NCBI RefSeq assembly: GCF_034190915.1
Contig: NW_026947631.1
Span: 496,001 to 560,000, forward strand
DNA: 64,000 nucleotides
From: Cavia porcellus
Lineage: Eukaryota; Chordata; Mammalia; Rodentia; Caviidae
Direction of reading: 5' to 3'
Every line of letters begins with the position of its first letter. The first letter of the stretch is position 1. Positions 1-13,200 of this stretch are shown in pieces. Below the pieces are notes generated by a model, which saw only the letters and a program-made list of their open reading frames with translations, did not search any database and had not been told where the DNA came from. The position numbers and the translations under genes were made by a program.

Positions 1-67
1 TACTAGTGAATGTAATGTAACACACACCCATACAATGCGCACCACCCCGTGATGTTTTTCTCACTCC
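1..67. repeat. Reference monomer of the satellite
   Basis: This first unit matches the majority sequence of the array and serves as reference. It has 30 G/C of 67 bases, with 21 C and 9 G on the plus strand, so the strands are strongly asymmetric. It contains one SpeI palindrome (ACTAGT), one FspI palindrome (TGCGCA) and two CpGs (in GCGC and CCCCGTG). Two overlapping dyads are present at the T-rich end: GTGA paired with TCAC across an 8-nt TGTTTTTC loop, and TCACT paired with AGTGA of the next unit across the 6-nt loop CCTACT. Confidence 0.95.
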
Positions 68-1203
68 TACTAGTGAATGTAATGTAACACACACCCATAC
101 AATGCGCACCACCCCGTGATGTTTTTCTCACTCCTACTAGTGAATCTAATGTAACACACACCCATACAATGCGCACCACCCCGTGATGTTTTTCTCACTC
201 CTACTATGAATGTAATGTAACACACACCCATACAATGCGCACCACCCCGTGATGATTTTCTCACTCCGACTAGTGAATCTAATGTAACAAACACCCATAC
301 AATGCGCACCACCCCGTGATGTTTTTCTCACTCCTACTAGTGAATGTAATGTAACACACACCCATACAATGCGCACCACCCCGTGATGTTTTTCTCACTC
401 CTACTAGTGAATGTAATGTAACACACACCCATACAATGCGCACCACCCCGTGATGTTTTCCTCACTCGTACTAGTGAATGTAATGTAACACACACCCATA
501 AAATGCGCACCACCGCGTGATGTTTTTCTCACTCCTAGTAGTGAATCTAATGTAACACACACCCATACAATGCGCACCACCCCCTGATGTTTTTCTCACT
601 GCTCCTAGTGAATGTAATGTAACACACCCATACAATGCGCACCACCTCGTGATATTTTTCTCACTCCTACTAGTGAATGTAATGTAACACACACCCATAC
701 AATGCGCACCACCCCGTGATGTTTTTCTCACTCCTACTAGTGAGTGTAATGTAACACACACCCATAGAACGCGCACCACCCCGTGATGTTTTTCTCACTC
801 CTACTAGTGAATCTAATGTAACACACACCCATACAACGCGCACCACCCCGTGATGTTTTTCTCACTCCTACTAGTGAATGTAATGTAACACACACCCATA
901 CAATGCGCACCACCCCGTGATGTTTTTCTCACTCCTACTAGTGAATGTAATGTAACACACACCCATACAATGCGCACCACCCCGTGATGTTTTTCTCACT
1001 CCTACTAGTGAATGTAATGTAACACACACCCATACAATGCGCACCACCCCGTGATGATTTTCTCACTCCTACTAGTGAATCTAATGTAACAAACACCCAT
1101 ACAATGCGCACCACCCCGTGATGTTTTTCTCACTCCTACTAGTGAATGTAATGTAACACACACCCATACAATACGCACCACCCCGTGATGTTTTTCTCAC
1201 TCC
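68..1203. repeat. 17-monomer higher-order repeat, copy 1
   Basis: This is a 1,136-bp unit of 17 monomers. The length is 17 x 67 minus 3: one monomer lacks the G of TACTAGTG (TACTATGAATG near 205) and another lacks a CA in the CACACACCC tract (near 625). Diagnostic variants in order are TACTATGAATG, GATGATTTTCTCACTCCGAC, AACAAACACCC, TTTTCCTCACTCGTAC, CATAAAATG, CACCGCGTG, CCTAGTAGTG, CCCCCTGATG, CACTGCTCCTAG and GAGTGTAATG with CATAGAACGCG. All recur 1,136 bp downstream. Confidence 0.93.
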
Positions 1204-2339
1204 TACTAGTGAATGTAATGTAACACACACCCATACAATGCGCACCACCCCGTGATGTTTTTCTCACTCCTACTAGTGAATCTAATGTAACACACACCCA
1301 TACAATGCGCACCACCCCGTGATGTTTTTCTCACTCCTACTATGAATGTAATGTAACACACACCCATACAATGCGCACCACCCCGTGATGATTTTCTCAC
1401 TCCGACTAGTGAATCTAATGTAACAAACACCCATACAATGCGCACCACCCCGTGATGTTTTTCTCACTCCGACTAGTGAATCTAATGTAACACACACCCA
1501 TACAATGCGCACCACCCCGTGATGTTTTTCTCACTCCTACTAGTGAATGTAATGTAACACACACCCATACAATGCGCACCACCCCGTGATGTTTTCCTCA
1601 CTTGTACTAGTGAATGTAATGTAACACACACCCATAAAATGCGCACCACCGCGTGATGTTTTTCTCACTCCTAGTAGTGAATCTAATGTAACACACACCC
1701 ATACAATGCGCACCACCCCCTGATGTTTTTCTCACTGCTCCTAGTGAATGTAATGTAACACACCCATACAATGCGCACCACCCCGTGATATTTTTCTCAC
1801 TCCTACTAGTGAATGTAATGTAACACACACCCATACAATGCGCACCACCCCTTGATGTTTTTCTCACTCCTACTAGTGAGTGTAATGTAACACACACCCA
1901 TAGAACGCGCACCACCCCGTGATGTTTTTCTCACTCCTACTAGTGAATCTAATGTAACACACACCCATACAACGCGCACCACCCCGTGATGTTTTTCTCA
2001 CTCCTACTAGTGAATGTAATGTAACACACACCCATACAATGCGCACCACCCCGTGATGTTTTTCTCACTCCTACTAGTGAATGTAATGTAACACACACCC
2101 ATACAATGCGCACCACCCCGTGATGATTTTCTCACTCCTACTAGTGAATGTAATGTAACACACACCCATACAATGCGCACCACCCCGTGATGATTTTCTC
2201 ACTCCTACTAGTGAATCTAATGTAACAAACACCCATACAATACGCACCACCCCGTGATGTTTTTCTCACTCCTACTAGTGAATGTAATGTAACACACACC
2301 CATACAATGCGCACCACCCCGTGATGTTTTTCTCACTCC
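1204..2339. repeat. 17-monomer higher-order repeat, copy 2
   Basis: Second tandem copy of the 1,136-bp unit, with the same ordered variants as the copy before it. Private differences include TCCGACTAGTGAATC near 1470, where copy 1 has TCCTACTAGTGAATG, and ACCCCTTGATG near 1850. The next copy starts at 2340 but keeps the pattern only for about five monomers before a different monomer order takes over. Confidence 0.93.
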
Positions 2340-3813
2340 TACTAGTGAATGTAATGTAACACACACCCATACAATGCGCACCACCCCGTGATGCTTTGCT
2401 CACTCCTACTAGTGAATGTAATGTAACACACACCCATACAATGCGCACCACCCCGTGATGTTTTTCTCACTCCTACTATGAATGTAATGTAACACACACC
2501 CATACAATGCGCACCACCCCGTGATGATTTTCTCACTCCTACTAGTGAATCTAATGTAACAAACACCCATACAATGCGAACCACCCCGTGATGTTTTTCT
2601 CACTCCTACTAGTGAATGTAATGTAACACACACCCATACAATGCGCACCACCCCGTGATGTTTTTCTCACTCCTACTAGTCAATGTAATGTAACACACAC
2701 CCATACAATGCGCACCACCCCGTGATGTTTTTCTCACTCCTACTAGTGAATGTAATGTAACACACACCCATACAATGCGCACCACCCCGTGATGTTTCTC
2801 TCACTCCTACTAGTGAATGTAATGTAACACACACCCATACAATGCGCACCACCCCGTGATGTTTTTCTCACTCCTACTAGTGAATGTAATGTAACACACA
2901 CCCATACAATGCGCACCACCCCGTGATGTTTTTCTCACTCCTACTAGTGAATGTAATGTAACACACACCCATACAATGCGCACCACCCCGTGATGTTTCT
3001 CTCACTCCTACTAGTGAATGTAATGTAACACACACCCATAAAATGCGCACCACCCCGTGATGTTTGTCTCACTCCTACTAGTGAATCTAATGTAACACAC
3101 ACCCATACAATGCGCACTACCCTGTGATGATTTTCTTACTCCTACTAGTGAATGTAATGTAACACACACCCATACAATGCGCACCACCCCGTGATGTTTT
3201 TCTCACTCCTACTAGTGAATGTAATGTAACACACACCCATACAATGCGCACCACACCGTGATGTTTTTCTCACTCCTACTAGTGAATCTAATGTAACACT
3301 CACCCATACAATGCGCACCACCCCGTGATGTTTTTCTCACTCCTACTAGTGAATGTAATGTAACACACACCCATACAATGTACACCACCCCGTGATGTTT
3401 CTCTCACTCCTACTAGTGAATGTAATGTAACACACACCCATACAATGCGATAACACCCCGTGATGTTTTTCTCACTCCTACTAGTGAATGTAATGTAACA
3501 CACACCCATACAATACGCACCACCCCGTGATGTTTTTCTCACTCCTACTAGTGAATGTAATGTAACACACACCCATACAATGCGCACCACCCCGTGATGT
3601 TTTTCTCACTCCTACTAGTGAATGTAATGTAACACACACCCATACAATGCGCACCACAACGTGATGATTTTCTCACTCCTACTAGTGAATCTAATGTAAC
3701 AAACACCCATACAATGCGCACCACCCCGTGATGTTTTTCTCACTCCTACTAGTGAATGTAATGTGACACACACCCATACAATGCGCACCACCCCGTGATG
3801 TTTTTCTCACTCC
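2340..3813. repeat. Inter-HOR section with near-consensus monomers
   Basis: About 22 monomers lie between 17-mer copies. The first five continue the 17-mer pattern but carry GATGCTTTGCTCAC. Then come near-consensus units, some with GTTTCTCTCAC, CTACCCTGTGATGATTTTCTTAC (3118-3140), AACACTCACCC, and a unit one base too long with GCGATAACACC near 3449. The section is conserved as a whole at 9631-11104. I see nothing except satellite. Confidence 0.85.
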
Positions 3814-4535
3814 TACTAGTGAATGTAATGTAACACACACCCATACAATGCGCACCACCCCGTGATGTTTTTCTCACTCCTACTAGTGAATCTAATGTAA
3901 CACACACCCATACAATGCGCACCACCCCGTGATGTTTTTCTCACTCCTACTATGAATGTAATGTAACACACACCCATACAATGCGCACCACCCCGTGATG
4001 ATTTTCTCACTCCGACTAGTGAATCTAATGTAACAAACACCCATACAATGCGCACCACCCCGTGATGTTTTTCTCACTCCTACTAGTGAATGTAATGTAA
4101 CACACACCCATACAATGCGCACCACCCTGTGATGTTTTTCTCACTCCTACTAGTGAATGTAATGTAACACACACCCATACAATGCGCACCACCCCGTGAT
4201 GTTTTCCTCACTCGTACTAGTGAATGTAATGTAACACACACCCATAAAATGCGCACCACCGCGTGATGTTTTTCTCACTCCTAGTAGTGAATCTAATGTA
4301 ACACACACCCATACAGTGCGCACCACCCCCTGAATTTTTTCTCACTGCTCCTAGTGAATGTAATGTAACACACCCATACAATGCGCACCACCCCGTGATA
4401 TTTTTCTCACTCCTACTAGTGAATGTAATGTAACACACACCCATACAATGCGCACCACCCCGTGATGTTTTTGTCACTCCTACTAGTGAGTGTAATGTAA
4501 CACACACCCATAGAACGCGCACCACCCCGTGATGA
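3814..4535. repeat. Partial 17-monomer HOR
   Basis: About 11 monomers repeat the order seen from 68 onward: TACTATGAATG near 3950, TTTTCCTCACTCGTAC near 4205, CATAAAATG with CACCGCGTG, CTGAATTTTTTCTCAC near 4331 (a variant also found near 11622), and GAGTGTAATG with CATAGAACGCG near 4510. The pattern then stops: two monomers kept in the sister copy near 11820-11955 are missing here. Confidence 0.85.
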
Positions 4536-5939
4536 TTTTCTCACTCCTACTAGTGAATGAAATGTAACACACACCCATACAACGCGCACCACCCCGTGAT
4601 GTTTTTCTCACTCCTACTAGTGAATGTAATGTAACACACACCCATACAACGCGCACCGCCCCGTGATGTTTTTCTCACTCCTACTAGTGAATGTAATGTA
4701 ACACACACCCATACAACGCGCACCGCCCCGTGATGTTTTTCTCACTCCTACTAGTGAATGTAATGTAACACACACCCATACAACGCGCACCGCCCCGTGA
4801 TGTTTTTCTCACTCCTACTAGTCAATGTAATGTAACACACACCCATACAATGCGCACCACCCCGTGATGTTTTTCTCACTCCTACTAGTGAATGTAATGT
4901 AACACACACCCATACAATGCGCACCACCCCGTGATGTTTTTCTCACTCCTACTAGTGAATGTAATGTAACACACACCCATACAATGCGCACCACCCCGTG
5001 ATGATTTTCTCACTCCTACTAGTGAATGTAATGTAACACACACCCATACAATGCGCACCACCCCGTGATGTTTTTCTCACTCCTACTAGTGAATGTAATG
5101 TAACACACACCCATACAATGCGCACCACCCCGTGATGTTTTTCTCACTCCTACTAGTGAATGTAATGTAACACAAACCCATACAATGCGCACCACCCCGT
5201 GATGTTTTTCTCACTTCTACTAGTGAATGTAATGTAACACACACCCATACAATGCGCACCACCCCGTGATGTTTTTCTCACTCCTACTAGTGAATCTAAT
5301 GTAACACAAACCCATAAAATGTGCACCACCCCGTGATCTTTTTCTCACTCCTACTAGTGAATCTAATGTAACACACACCCATACAATGCGCACCACCCCG
5401 TGATATTTTTCTCACTCCTACTAGTGAATGTAATGTAACACACACCCATACAATGCGCACCACCCCGTGATGTTTTTCTCACTCCTACTAATGAATGTAA
5501 TGTAACACACACCCATACAATGCGCACCACCCCGTGATATTTTTCTCACTCCTACTAGTGAATGTAATGTAACACAAACCCATACAATGCGCACCACCCA
5601 GTGATGTTTTTCTCACTCCTACTAGTGAATGTAATGTAACACACACCCATACAATGCGCACCACCCCGTGATGTTTTTCTCACTCCTACTATTGAATGTA
5701 ATGTTACACACACCCATACAATGCGCACCACCCCGTGAATTTTTTCTGACTCCTACTAGTGAATGTAATGTAACACACACCCATACAATCCGCACCACCC
5801 CGTGATGATTTTCTCACTCCTACTAGTGAATCTAATGTAACAAACACCCATACAATGCGCACCACCCCGTGATGTTTTTCTCACTCCTACTAGTGAATGT
5901 AATGTAACACACACCCATACAATGCGCACCACCCCGTGA
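4536..5939. repeat. Variant-rich section with CpG-rich triplet
   Basis: About 21 monomers. Near 4555 one unit reads GAATGAAATG. Three adjacent units near 4649, 4716 and 4783 share ACGCGCACCGCCCCG, adding CpGs. Later marks are GTCAATG (4832), AAAATGTGCACC with GATCTTTTT (near 5315), ACTAATGAATG (5490), CACCCAGTGATG (5608), ACTATTGAATGTAATGTTAC (5690), GTGAATTTTTTCTGAC (5737) and AATCCGCACC (5788). The same order is found near 11980-13365 and 31900-33305. Confidence 0.85.
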
Positions 5940-6105
5940 TGTTTTACTCACTCCTACTATTGAATGTATTGTAACACACACCCATACAATGCGCACCACC
6001 CCGTGATGTTTTTCTCATCCTACTAGTGAATGTAATGTAACACACACCCATACAATGCGCACCACCCCGTGATGTTTTTCTCACTCCTTCTAGTGAATGT
6101 AATGT
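5940..6105. repeat. Landmark monomer trio (TATTGAATGTATTG)
   Basis: Three adjacent monomers form a reproducible signature: TGTTTTACTCAC with ACTATTGAATGTATTG, then a two-base deletion giving TTTCTCATCCTACTAG, then CACTCCTTCTAGTG. I see the signature near 5940, 13365, 14970, 33307, 46351, 49228 and 57455. Near 38592 it lacks its third member, and near 63760-63905 a related version has GTATTGTAACCC. It is a useful anchor for aligning the macro-repeats. Confidence 0.9.
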
Positions 6106-7291
6106 AACACACACCCATACAATGCGCACCACCCCGTGATGTTTTTCTCACTCCTACTAGTGAATGTAATGTAACACACACCCGTACAATGCGCACCACC
6201 CCGTGATGTTTTTCTCACTCCTACTAGTTAATGTAATGTAACACACACCCATACAATGCGCACCACACCGTGATGTTTTTCTCACTCCTACTAGTGAATC
6301 TAATGTAACACTCACCCATACAATGCGCACCACCCCGTGATGTTTTTCTCACTCCTACTAGTGAATGTAATGTAACACACACCCATACAATGCGCACCAC
6401 CCCGTGATGTTTTTCTCACTCCTACTAGTGAATGTAATGTAACACACACCCATACAATGCGCACCACCCCGTGATGTTTTTCTCACTCCTACTAGTGAAT
6501 GTAATGTAACACACACCCATACAATGCCCACCACCTCGTGATGTTTTTCTCACTCCTACTAGTGAATGTAATGTAACACACACGCATACAATGCGCACCA
6601 CCCCGTGATATTTTTCTCACTCCTACTAGTGAATGTAATGTAACACACACCCATACAATGCGCACCACCCCGTGATGATTTTCTCACTCCTACTAGTGAA
6701 TGTAATATAACACACACCCATACAATGCGCACCACCCCGTGATGTTTTTCTCACTCCTACTAGTGAATCTAATGTAACACACACCCATAAAATGCGCACC
6801 ACCGCGTGATGTTTTTCTCACTCCTAGTAGTGAATCTAATGTAACACACACCCATACAATGCGCACCACCCCCTGATGTTTTTCTCACTGCTCCTAGTGA
6901 ATGTAATGTAACACACCCATACAATGCGCACCACCCCGTGATATTTTTCTCACTCCTACTAGTGAATGTAATGTAACACACACCCATACAATGCGCACCA
7001 CCCCTTGATGTTTTTCTCAATCCTACTAGTGAGTGTAATGTAACACACACCCATAGAACGCGCACCACCCCGTGATGTTTTTCTCACTCCTACTAGTGAA
7101 TCTAATGTAACACACACCCATACAACGCGCACCACCCCGTGATGTTTTTCTCACTCCTACTAGTGAATGTAATGTAACACACACCCATACAATGCGCACC
7201 ACCCCGTGATGTTTTTCTCACTCCTACTAGTGAATGTAATGTAACACACACCCATACAATGCGCACCACCCCGTGATGATTTTCTCACTCC
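6106..7291. repeat. End of macro-copy 1 and junction to macro-copy 2
   Basis: About 18 monomers. The part up to about 6490 (CACCCGTACAATG, GTTAATG, CACACCGTGATG, AACACTCACCC) matches 13530-13915. From about 6500 the order changes: GCCCACCACCTCGTG (6527), CACACGCATACAATG (6583), GATATTTTT, GATGATTTT, GTAATATAAC (6703). A half 17-mer HOR (CATAAAATG, CACCGCGTG, CCTAGTAGTG, GAGTGTAATG) then runs into the next macro-copy. Confidence 0.8.
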
Positions 7292-10200
7292 TACTAGTGA
7301 ATGTAATGTATCACACACCCATACAATGCGCACCACCCCGTGATGTTTTTCTCACTCCTACTAGTGAATGTAATGTAACACACACCCATACAATGCGCAC
7401 CACCCCGTGATATTTTTCTCACTCCTACTAGTGAATCTAATGTAACACACACCCATACAATGCGCACCACCCCGTGATGTTTTTCTCACTCCTACTATGA
7501 ATGTAATGTAACACACACCCATACAATGCGCACCACCCCGTGATGATTTTCTCACTCCGACTAGTGAATCTAATGTAACAAACACCCATACAATGCACAC
7601 CACCCCGTGATGTTTTTCTCACTCCTACTAGTGAATGTAATGTAACACACACCCATACAATGCGCACCACCCCGTGATGTTTTTCTCACTCCTACTAGTG
7701 AATGTAATGTAACACACACCCACACAATGCGCACCACCCCGTGATGTTTTCCTCACTCGTACTAGTGAATGTAATGTAACACACACCCATAAAATGCGCA
7801 CCACCGCGTGATGTTTTTCTCACTCCTAGTAGTGAATCTAATGTAACACACACCCATACAATGCGCACCACCCCCTGATGTTTTTCTCACTGCTCCTAGT
7901 GAATGTAATGTAACACACCCATACAATGCGCACCACCCCGTGATATTTTTCTCACTCCTACTAGTGAATGTAATGTAACACACACCCATACAATGCGCAC
8001 CACCCCGTGATGTTTTTCTCACTCCTACTAGTGAGTGTAATGTAACACACACCCATAGAACGCGCACCACCCCGTGATGTTTTTCTCACTCCTACTAGTG
8101 AATCTAATGTAACACACACCCATACAACGCGCACCACCCCGTGATGTTTTTCTCACTCCTACTAGTGAATGTAATGTAACACACACCCATACAATGCGCA
8201 CCACCCCGTGATGTTTTTCTCACTCCTACTAGTGAATGTAACGTAACACACACCCATACAATGCGCACCACCCCGTGATGTTTTTCTCACTCCTACTAGT
8301 GAATGTAATGTAACACACACCCATACAATGCGCACCACCCCGTGATGATTTTCTCACTCCTAATAGTGAATCTAATGTAACAAACACCCATACAATGCGC
8401 ACCACCCCGTGATGTTTTTCTCACTCCTACTAGTGAATGTAATGTAACACACACCCATACAATGCGCACCACCCCGTGATGTTTTTCTCACTCCTACTAG
8501 TGAATGTAATGTAACACACACCCATACAATGCGCACCACCCCGTGATGTTTTTCTCACTCCTACTAGTGAATCTAATGTAACACACACCCATACAATGCG
8601 CACCACCCCGTGATGTTTTTCTCACTCCTACTATGAATGTAATGTAACACACACCCATACAATGCGCACCACCCCGTGATGATTTTCTCAATCCGACTAG
8701 TGAATCTAATGTAACAAACACCCATACAATGCGCACCACCCCGTGATGTTTTTCTCACTCCTACTAGTGAATGTAATGTAACACACACCCATACAATGCG
8801 CACCACCCCGTGATGTTTTTCTCACTCCTACTAGTGAATGTAATGTAACACACACCCATACAATGCGCACCACCCCGTGATGTTTTCCTCACTCGTACTA
8901 GTGAATGTAATGTAACACACACCCATAAAATGCGCACCACCGCGTGATGTTTTTCTCACTCCTAGTAGTGAATCTAATGTAACACACACCCATACAATGC
9001 GCACCACCCCCTGATGTTTTTCTCACTGCTCCTAGTGAATGTAATGTAACACACCCATACAATGCGCACCACCCCGTGATATTTTTCTCACTCCTACTAG
9101 TGAATGTAATGTAACACACACCCATACAATGCGCACCACCCCTTGATGTTTTTCTCACTCCTACTAGTGAGTGTAATGTAACACACACCCATAGAACGCG
9201 CACCACCCCGTGATGTTTTTCTCACTCCTACTAGTGAATCTAATGTAACACACACCCATACAACGCGCACCACCCCGTGATGTTTTTCTCACTCCTACTA
9301 GTGAATGTAATGTAACACACACCCATACAATGCGCACCACCCCGTGATGTTTTTCTCACTCCTACTAGTGAATGTAATGTAACACACACCCATACAATGC
9401 GCACCACCCCGTGATGATTTTCTCACTCCTACTAGTGAATGTAATGTAACACACACCCATACAATGCGCACCACCCCGTGATGATTTTCTCACTCCTACT
9501 AGTGAATCTAATGTAACAAACACCCATACAATACGCACCACCCCGTGATGTTTTTCTCACTCCTACTAGTGAATGTAATGTAACACACACCCATACAATG
9601 CGCACCACCCCGTGATGTTTTTCTCACTCCTACTAGTGAATGTAATGTAACACACACCCATACAATGCGCACCACCCCGTGATGCTTTGCTCACTCCTAC
9701 TAGTAAATGTAATGTAACACACACCCATACAATGCGCACCACCCCGTGATGTTTTTCTCACTCCTACTATGAATGTAATGTAACACACACCCATACAATG
9801 CGCACCACCCCGTGATGATTTTCTCACTCCTACTAGTGAATCTAATGTAACAAACACCCATACAATGCGCACCACCCCGTGATGTTTTTCTCACTCCTAC
9901 TAGTGAATGTAATGTAACACACACCCATACAATGCGCACCGCCCCGTGATGTTTTTCTCACTCCTACTAGTGAATGTAATGTAACACACACCCATACAAT
10001 GCGCACCACCCCGTGATGTTTTTCTCACTCCTACTAGTGAATGTAATGTAACACACACCCATACAATGCGCACCACCCCGTGATGTTTCTCTCACTCCTA
10101 CTAGTGAATGTAATGTAACACACACCCATACAATGCGCACCACCCCGTGATGTTTTTCTCACTCCTACTAGTGAATGTAATGTAACACACACCCATACAA

Positions 10201-13200
10201 TGCGCACCACCCCGTGATGTTTTTCTCACTCCTACTAGTGAATGTAATGTAACACACACCCATACAATGCGCACCACCCCGTGATGTTTCTCTCACTCCT
10301 ACTAGTGAATGTAATGTAACACATACCCATAAAATGCGCACCACCCCGTGATGTTTGTCTCACTCCTACTAGTGAATCTAATGTAACACACACCCATACA
10401 ATGCGCACTACCCTGTGATGATTTTCTTACTCCTACTAGTGAATGTAATGTAACACACACCCATACAATGCGCACCACCCCGTGATGTTTTTCTCACTCC
10501 TACTAGTGAATGTAATGTAACACACACCCATACAATGCGCACCACACCGTGATGTTTTTCTCACTCCTACTAGTGAATCTAATGTAACACTCACCCATAC
10601 AATGCGCACCACCCCGTGATGTTTTTCTCACTCCTACTAGTGAATGTAATGTAACACACACCCATACAATGCGCACCACCCCGTGATGTTTCTCTCACTC
10701 CTACTAGTGAATGTAATGTAACACACACCCATACAATGCGATAACACCCCGTGATGTTTTTCTCACTCCTACTAGTGAATGTAATGTAACACACACCCAT
10801 ACAATGCCCACCACCCCGTGATGTTTTTCTCACTCCTACTAGTGAATGTAATGTAACACACACCCATACAATGCGCACCACCCCATGATGTTTTTCTCAC
10901 TCCTACTAGTGAATGTAATGTAACACACACCCATACAATGCGCACCACCCCGTGATGATTTTCTCACTCCTACTAGTGAATCTAATGTAACAAACACCCA
11001 TACAATGCGCACCACCCCGTGATGTTTTTCTCACTCCTACTAGTGAATGTAATGTGACACACACCCATACAATGCGCACCACCCCGTGATGTTTTTCTCA
11101 CTCCTACTAGTGAATGTAATGTAACACACACCCATACAATGCGCACCACCCCGTGATGTTTTTCTCACTCCTACTAGTGAATCTAATGTAACACACACCC
11201 ATACAATGCGCACCACCCCGTGATGTTTTTCACACTCCTACTATGAATGTAATGTAACACACACCCATACAATGCGCACCACCCCGTGATGATTTTCTCA
11301 CTCCGACTAGTGAATCTAATGTAACAAACACCCATACAATGCGCACCACCCCGTGATGTTTTTCTCACTCCTACTAGTGAATGTAATGTAACACACACCC
11401 ATACAATGCGCACCACCCTGTGATGTTTTTCTCACTCCTACTAGTGAATGTAATGTAACACACACCCATACAATGCGCACCACCCCGTGATGTTTTCCTC
11501 ACTCGTACTAGTGAATGTAATGTAACACACACCCATAAAATGCGCACCACCGCGTGATGTTTTTCTCACTCCTAGTAGTGAATCTAATGTAACACACACC
11601 CATACAGTGCGCACCACCCCCTGAATTTTTTCTCACTGCTCCTAGTGAATGTAATGTAACACACCCATACAATGCGCACCACCCCGTGATATTTTTCTCA
11701 CTCCTACTAGTGAATGTAATGTAACACACACCCATACAATGCGCACCACCCCGTGATGTTTTTGTCACTCCTACTAGTGAGTGTAATGTAACACACACCC
11801 ATAGAACGCGCACTACCCCGAGATGTTTTTCTCACTCCTACTAATGAATCTAATGTAACACACACCCATACAACGCGCACCACCCCGTGATGTTTTTCTC
11901 ACTCCTACTAGTGAATGTAATGTAACACACACCCATACAACGCGCACCACCCCGTGATGATTTTCTCACTCCTACTAGTGAATGAAATGTAACACACACC
12001 CATACAACGCGCACCACCCCGTGATGTTTTTCTCACTCCTACTAGTGAATGTAATGTAACACACACCCATACAACGCGCACCGCCCCGTGATGTTTTTCT
12101 CACTCCTACTAGTGAATGTAATGTAACACACACCCATACAACGCGCACCGCCCCGTGATGTTTTTCTCACTCCTACTAGTGAATGTAATGTAACACACAC
12201 CCATACAACGCGCACCGCCCCGTGATGTTTTTCTCACTCCTACTAGTCAATGTAATGTAACACACACCCATACAATGCGCACCACCCCGTGATGTTTTTC
12301 TCACTCCTACTAGTGAATGTAATGTAACACACACCCATACAATGCGCACCACCCCGTGATGTTTTTCTCACTCCTACTAGTGAATGTAATGTAACACACA
12401 CCCATACAATGCGCACCACCCCGTGATGATTTTCTCACTCCTACTAGTGAATGTAATGTAACACACACCCATACAATGCGCACCACCCCGTGATGTTTTT
12501 CTCACTCCTACTAGTGAATGTAATGTAACACACACCCATACAATGCGCACCACCCCGTGATGTTTTTCTCACTCCTACTAGTGAATGTAATGTAACACAA
12601 ACCCATACAATGCGCACCACCCCGTGATGTTTTTCTCACTCCTACTAGTGAATGTAATGTAACACACACCCATACAATGCGCACCACCCCGTGATGTTTT
12701 TCTCACTCCTACTAGTGAATCTAATGTAACACAAACCCATAAAATGTGCACCACCCCGTGATCTTTTTCTCACTCCTACTAGTAAATCTAATGTAACACA
12801 CACCCATACAATGCGCACCACCCCGTGATATTTTTCTCACTCCTACTAGTGAATGTAATGTAACACACACCCATACAATGCGCACCACCCCGTGATGTTT
12901 TTCTCACTCCTACTAATGAATGTAATGGAACACACACCCATACAATGCGCACCACCCCGTGATATTTTTCTCACTCCTACTAGTGAATGTAATGTAACAC
13001 AAACCCATACAATGCGCACCACCCAGTGATGTTTTTCTCACTCCTACTAGTGAATGTAATGTAACACACACCCATACAATGCGCACCACCCCGTGATGTT
13101 TTTCTCACTCCTACTATTGAATGTAATGTTACACACACCCATACAATGCGCACCACCCCGTGAATTTTTTCTCACTCCTACTAGTGAATGTAATGTAACA

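Larger units (their letters stand above)
1..6490. repeat. About 7.3-kb macro-repeat, copy 1
   Basis: This segment recurs at an offset of 7,291 bp up to about 4530 and of 7,425 bp after that. Shared rare marks include GATGCTTTGCTCAC (2391 and 9682), a one-base-longer monomer with GCGATAACACC (3447 and 10738), AATCCGCACC (5788) and CACCCGTACAATG (6180 and 13605). The 134-bp change of offset is two monomers that copy 2 keeps and copy 1 lacks. The homology fades at about 6490, where copy 1 enters a GCCCACCACCTCG monomer not found at the matching place in copy 2. Confidence 0.9.

Noticed and set aside
21..31. Telomere repeat (GGGTGTGTGTTA on the minus strand)
   Set aside because: The motif occurs once per monomer inside a longer unit and is never iterated alone as a telomere would be.
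51..60. RNA polymerase III gene with TTTTT terminator
   Set aside because: A T-tract is present in each monomer but I see no credible A box or B box upstream, and no tRNA-like fold.
41..61. CENP-B box
   Set aside because: The CCCCGTGATG segment has the CCCG start, but lacks the required T and the CGAA half of the box on either strand.
70..312. Minus-strand open frames of 60-103 codons throughout the window (for example 70-312, 471-779, 58205-58513)
   Set aside because: They are translations of the satellite. Because 67 is one more than a multiple of three, the reading frame moves through three phases with a 201-bp period and ends at the TAG in ACTAGT. Longer ones arise only where small indels skip that stop. 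The plus strand has TAG and TAA in each monomer. There is no start context, codon bias or known domain.
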